This document shows positions 52,119-56,382 of a stretch of DNA of 56,382 nt, piece by piece. The notes under the pieces were generated by a model, which saw only the letters and a list, made by a program, of their open reading frames with translations, was not told where the DNA came from and did not search any database. Source of the stretch: Thalassotalea sp. (GTDB lineage Bacteria; Pseudomonadota; Gammaproteobacteria; Enterobacterales; Alteromonadaceae); assembly GCA_029237915.1 (NCBI GenBank), contig JAQWHD010000048.1, positions 1 through 56,382 of the forward strand, written 5' to 3'. The translations under genes and the position numbers were made by a program. Position 1 is the stretch's first letter. Each line of letters opens with the position of its first letter.

Positions 52119-52867
52119 TAGATCACCTTCGCTTCATTTCTTAATTTTTCTACTAATTCTTCAATAGACTCAACAATAACACCTGCTTGACGTTGTGCCG
52201 GAGGAGTTACTTTAACTAATGTAGAACGAGGGCTTAAATCGATACCAAAATCGGCAGCAACTTTAACCGCTAAAGGCTTACGTTTAGCTTTCATGATATT
52301 AGGAAGAGATGCGTAACGAGGTTCGTTTAAACGTAAATCAGTAGTAATGATTGCAGGTAAGTTAAGAGCAACAGTTTGTAAACCGCCATCTACTTCACGA
52401 GTAACATTAACTTTATCGCCTTCAACTTTAACGATTGATGCGAATGTACCTTGTGGCATACCTGTTAGAGCACCTAACATTTGGCCAGTTTGGTTATTGT
52501 CAGAATCAATCGCTTGCTTACCTAGTAAGACAATTTGCGGTTGCTCTTCTTCAACAACTTTTTGTAGAAGTTTAGCAACGTTGATTGAATCTAATGTTAA
52601 ATCAGTATCAATTTGAATAGCACGGTCAGCACCAAGTGCTAAAGCAGTACGAAGTTGCTCTTGGCAAGATTTATCACCAATTGAAACAGCAATGATTTCA
52701 GTCGCAACGCCAGCTTCTTTTAGGCGAACCGCTTCTTCAACAGCAATTTCACAAAATGGGTTAATAGCCATCTTAACGTTAGTTAAATCAACGTTAGTGT
52801 TGTCAGGCTTAACACGTACTTTGACGTTATAGTCAATTACGCGTTTTATAGGAACAAGTACTTTCAT
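52118..52867 (-). CDS. etfB: Electron transfer flavoprotein beta subunit
   Basis: A 249-residue ETF beta, starting [21 protein letters not shown] moved the start from 52894 to 52867 because GAGG lies six bases before this ATG and it matches the family N-terminus. [20 protein letters not shown] and [18 protein letters not shown] are typical. It binds AMP and supports FAD binding in alpha. It is the first gene of the etfBA pair. Confidence 0.95.
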   Translation of the reverse strand: MKVLVPIKRVIDYNVKVRVKPDNTNVDLTNVKMAINPFCEIAVEEAVRLKEAGVATEIIAVSIGDKSCQEQLRTALALGADRAIQIDTDLTLDSINVAKLLQKVVEEEQPQIVLLGKQAIDSDNNQTGQMLGALTGMPQGTFASIVKVEGDKVNVTREVDGGLQTVALNLPAIITTDLRLNEPRYASLPNIMKAKRKPLAVKVAADFGIDLSPRSTLVKVTPPAQRQAGVIVESIEELVEKLRNEAKVI

Positions 52868-52888
52868 AGCAACCTCTGTTTGTTGTTC

Positions 52889-52921
52889 GTACAATTATTT
52901 ATTGTGTTTTTGTACAATTAT
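52889..52921. promoter_or_regulatory. direct repeat upstream of etfB
   Basis: GTACAATTAT occurs at 52889-52898 and 52912-52921, 23 bases apart, close to the etfB start. This may be a regulator site. The remaining 333-base gap to ETF-QO is AT-rich, without a gene or clear terminator. Confidence 0.35.
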
Positions 52922-53200
52922 CTTCTGTTTATTTGACATTAGTATATTAATTAAGTAAAAATTAAACAAGTGTTTTAATTTGTTGTTTTAAGTTAATACT
53001 CAAAATTATGTGTTGTCTGGTGCGAAAGATTACTCACTAGGCGACAAAAGATCAATCACCAATGTGACAGATCAACGAGTAAATTAAGCTTTATACTAAT
53101 AATTGACAATTATTCGAGATTAAAGCATAGGTTTGCTCGCTATAAAATGATATAAAGCCACAATTAAAAAATATAATGAAAACTATTTAAGGAGATGAGC

Positions 53201-54850
53201 GTGGAACGTGAATCTATGGAATTTGATGTTGTGATCGTAGGCGCAGGTCCTTCTGGTCTATCTACAGCATGTAAGTTAATGCAAATGGCACAAGAAAAAG
53301 ATCAAGAATTAATGGTTTGTGTTGTTGAAAAGGGCTCTGAAGTTGGTGCTCATATTCTTTCTGGTGCTGTACTAGAGCCTCGTGCTTTAAACGAATTATT
53401 TCCTGATTGGAAAGAGCGCGGTGCACCTCTTAATACTCCAGTGACTGGCGATGATATTTATTTATTAAATAATGCTGAAAAAGGCATTAAATTACCTAAC
53501 TTTGCAGTACCTAAAACTATGCATAACGATGGTAACTATATTGTTTCTATGGGTAATGTATGTCGTTGGTTAGCCGAGCAGGCTGAAGGTATGGGCGTTG
53601 AAATATTCCCTGGTTTCCCAGCACAAGATGTGATTGTTGAAGACGGTAAAGTTGCAGGTGTTATCACCGGCGATATGGGCCTTGATGCCGACGGTAATGA
53701 AAAAGATTCATTTATGCCAGGTATGGAACTTCGCGCTAAGTACACCGTATTTGCAGAAGGTTGTCGTGGCCACTTAGGTAAAGAGTTAATCAGCAAATTT
53801 AACTTAGATGCAGATTCAGCTCCGCAACATTACGGTCTTGGTTTTAAAGAAATTTGGGATATTGACCCAGCTTTACACCAAGAAGGATTAGTTGTGCATA
53901 GTGCTGGCTGGCCTTTCGATAATGATACTACCGGTGGTGGTTATTTATACCACGCTGAAAATAACCAAGTATTTGTTGGTTTAATTATCGACTTAAATTA
54001 TTCGAATCCACATTTAAGTCCATTTGATGAATTCCAACGCTTAAAGCATCATCCAAAATTTGCCCAATACCTTGAAGGTGGCAAACGTGTATCTTATGGA
54101 GCTCGTGCGATTGCTAAAGGTGGTTTTAATTCATTACCTAAAATGACTATGCCAGGTGCGGTTATGGTTGGTTGTGATGCAGGTACGATTAACTTTGCAA
54201 AAATCAAAGGTAATCACACAGCAATGAAGTCTGGCATATTAGCGGCAGAAACTATCTTTGCTGCACTAAGTGCTGGTGATGAAGGTGGTAAAGATTTAAC
54301 GGCATATACTGATGGCTTTAAAGCTTCATGGTTATATGATGAGTTATACAACACTCGTAACTTTGGCGCGGCTATGCACAAACTTGGTACCTTCTTTGGC
54401 GGTGCATATAACACAGTTGATCAAAATTTCTTTGGCGGTAAATTACCGTTCAACTTTAGCGATAATAGTTTTGACCATGAATCGTTGAAGCTGGCTAGTG
54501 AATCAAAAGAGATTAACTACCCTAAGCCTGATGGTAAGTTGAGTTTTGATAAGTTGTCTTCGGTATTTTTATCAAATACTAACCATGAAGAAGAGCAACC
54601 TTGTCACTTAAAACTTAAAGACAATAGCATTCCAATTAGTGTGAATTTACCTCAATATGCAGAGCCTGCACAACGTTACTGTCCTGCTGGCGTATATGAA
54701 GTAGAAGAAACCCCCGAGGGTGATAAGAAGTTTGTGATTAATTCACAAAACTGTATTCACTGTAAAACTTGTGACATTAAAGACCCAAGTCAAAACATTA
54801 CTTGGGTTACACCAGAAGGTACTGGTGGACCAAACTACCCAAATATGTAG
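53201..54850 (+). CDS. Electron transfer flavoprotein-ubiquinone oxidoreductase
   Basis: A 549-residue ETF-QO. FAD site VVIVGAGPSGLSTACKL near the N-terminus; the C-terminal [4Fe-4S] domain has Cys in RYCPAGVYEV and in NCIHCKTCDIKDP, ending GTGGPNYPNM. It passes electrons from ETF to ubiquinone at the membrane. I chose the GTG at 53201 because AAGGAG lies exactly six bases before it; the ATG at 53195 abuts the same SD with no spacer. It is divergent from etfBA. Confidence 0.95.
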   Translation: MERESMEFDVVIVGAGPSGLSTACKLMQMAQEKDQELMVCVVEKGSEVGAHILSGAVLEPRALNELFPDWKERGAPLNTPVTGDDIYLLNNAEKGIKLPNFAVPKTMHNDGNYIVSMGNVCRWLAEQAEGMGVEIFPGFPAQDVIVEDGKVAGVITGDMGLDADGNEKDSFMPGMELRAKYTVFAEGCRGHLGKELISKFNLDADSAPQHYGLGFKEIWDIDPALHQEGLVVHSAGWPFDNDTTGGGYLYHAENNQVFVGLIIDLNYSNPHLSPFDEFQRLKHHPKFAQYLEGGKRVSYGARAIAKGGFNSLPKMTMPGAVMVGCDAGTINFAKIKGNHTAMKSGILAAETIFAALSAGDEGGKDLTAYTDGFKASWLYDELYNTRNFGAAMHKLGTFFGGAYNTVDQNFFGGKLPFNFSDNSFDHESLKLASESKEINYPKPDGKLSFDKLSSVFLSNTNHEEEQPCHLKLKDNSIPISVNLPQYAEPAQRYCPAGVYEVEETPEGDKKFVINSQNCIHCKTCDIKDPSQNITWVTPEGTGGPNYPNM

Positions 54851-54914
54851 TTTGCTAATGTTAGCAAGGATTAAATAAAAGTGTAGTGGTATAACTAATT
54901 TGGCCACCTAATTA

Positions 54915-54933
54915 GAGGTGTTATAATCACCTC
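54915..54933. promoter_or_regulatory. IS promoter with inverted repeat
   Basis: GAGGTG and CACCTC flank TTATAAT, so the -10 box lies in the loop of a palindrome. This may limit transposase expression or bind a regulator. Confidence 0.5.
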
Positions 54934-54941
54934 ATAAATAA

Positions 54942-56131
<1,190 letters not shown>

Positions 56132-56147
56132 CCACTACAAATCGCCT

Positions 56148-56214
56148 AAGCGATATCAGGGACCTCCTACGGCAGTGGCGTGCTTGAATTAGATACGCTG
56201 TGTTATGCCTGAAA
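56148..56214 (-). repeat. rrn-adjacent repeat, inverted copy
   Basis: The inverse complement of this segment matches 798-864 over about 67 bases. On the IS side it continues with GCTTAGGCGATT, as in copy 502-543, and then stops exactly at the IS end. Confidence 0.85.
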
Positions 56215-56242
56215 CGGTGTAGGTCATTGCCCGGCTCCCAAA

Positions 56243-56278
56243 CGAAAAAAGCCCTCTGCGTTAGCAGAGGGCTTTTCG
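56243..56278 (-). terminator. terminator of the second rrn operon
   Basis: The same GCCCTCTGC hairpin as at 368-399, here oriented for the - strand 5S, with a run of six T. Confidence 0.92.
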
Positions 56279-56285
56279 GAATGGG

Positions 56286-56382
56286 AGCCTAGCGATGACC
56301 TACTCTCACATGGGAACTCCCACACTACCATCGGCGCTACTGCGTTTCACTTCTGAGTTCGGCATGGGATCAGGTGGGGCCA
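56286..56382 (-). rRNA. rrf: 5S ribosomal RNA, truncated by the window end
   Basis: The inverse complement is the 3' 97 bases of a 5S rRNA, nearly identical to 262-358. The 5' part lies beyond the window. The operon therefore runs from right to left, facing the rrn at the left end. Confidence 0.95.

Noticed and set aside
53195-53200. ATG at 53195 as the start of ETF-QO
   Set aside because: It directly abuts the AAGGAG SD; the GTG six bases later has ideal spacing.
54851-54870. TTGCTAATGTTAGCAA as terminator of ETF-QO
   Set aside because: The hairpin is short and no T run follows.

Overview
The window looks like a piece of a marine gammaproteobacterium of the order Alteromonadales, most likely Colwelliaceae (Thalassotalea/Colwellia-like). 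I base this on the AT-rich sequence, the close resemblance of the housekeeping proteins to enterobacterial/Shewanella-type versions, the gene orders rpsP-rimM-trmD-rplS, aroF-tyrA and ffh/ypjD/yfjD, and short palindromic repeats of a kind I associate with this group. The genus is inference. The window opens in the 3' end of a 23S rRNA gene followed by 5S (+ strand) and closes inside a second 5S gene on the - strand. The two rRNA operons therefore point at each other; the simplest reading is one contig bounded on both sides by the rrn repeat.

Layout. 1-1.2 kb: end of rrn and a dense field of palindromic repeats, no gene. 1.3-4.6 kb: ylqF GTPase, HIT protein, panE, VanZ-like protein, yajQ. 4.7-8.5 kb: an unusual trio of a TPR-sulfotransferase, an aspartyl/asparaginyl hydroxylase-like protein and a second sulfotransferase, the last two with the same SEC-C zinc tail. 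8.7-16.8 kb: NSS transporter, pseudouridine synthase, NhaC-type antiporter, gshA, an SLT-domain lipoprotein, a GMC oxidoreductase. 17-22 kb: yfjD, ypjD, a Cu/Zn-type permease and ffh. 22-25.3 kb: an unknown membrane protein, an archaeal-type methyltransferase, an EamA transporter. 25.5-27.5 kb: rpsP-rimM-trmD-rplS. 27.5-30.6 kb: repeats, an OmpA-like lipoprotein, acs. 30.7-33.7 kb: aroF-tyrA-thioredoxin-like operon behind a Tyr-rich leader peptide. 33.7-39.2 kb: two envelope proteins of unknown role and a two-gene RND efflux system. 39.4-41.5 kb: pheL-pheA-enoyl-CoA hydratase, with a complete phenylalanine attenuator. 41.6-45.3 kb: a YaiL-like protein, glutaredoxin, msrPQ, a pseudouridine synthase. 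45.3-50.7 kb: methionine gamma-lyase divergent from tyrR, a ThDP enzyme and a FAH-family protein, with three TyrR-box-like palindromes between. 50.7-54.9 kb: yciH, etfBA, ETF-quinone oxidoreductase. 54.9-56.1 kb: an IS3-family element sitting against the second rrn.

How it fits together. Aromatic amino acid metabolism is the main theme. aroF-tyrA and pheA each carry a short leader peptide rich in the regulatory amino acid (Tyr/Phe and Phe respectively), so both branches appear to be controlled by translation-coupled attenuation. A TyrR-family activator in the same window sits under its own boxes together with genes that look catabolic. The etf genes and ETF-QO feed electrons from acyl-CoA and amino acid oxidation to quinone. 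The most novel items are the aroF leader, whose stop-codon region can pair either with a nearby arm or with the aroF ribosome binding site, and the sulfotransferase/hydroxylase SEC-C cassette. All family assignments were made by eye from motifs and recalled family sequences; no database search was run.
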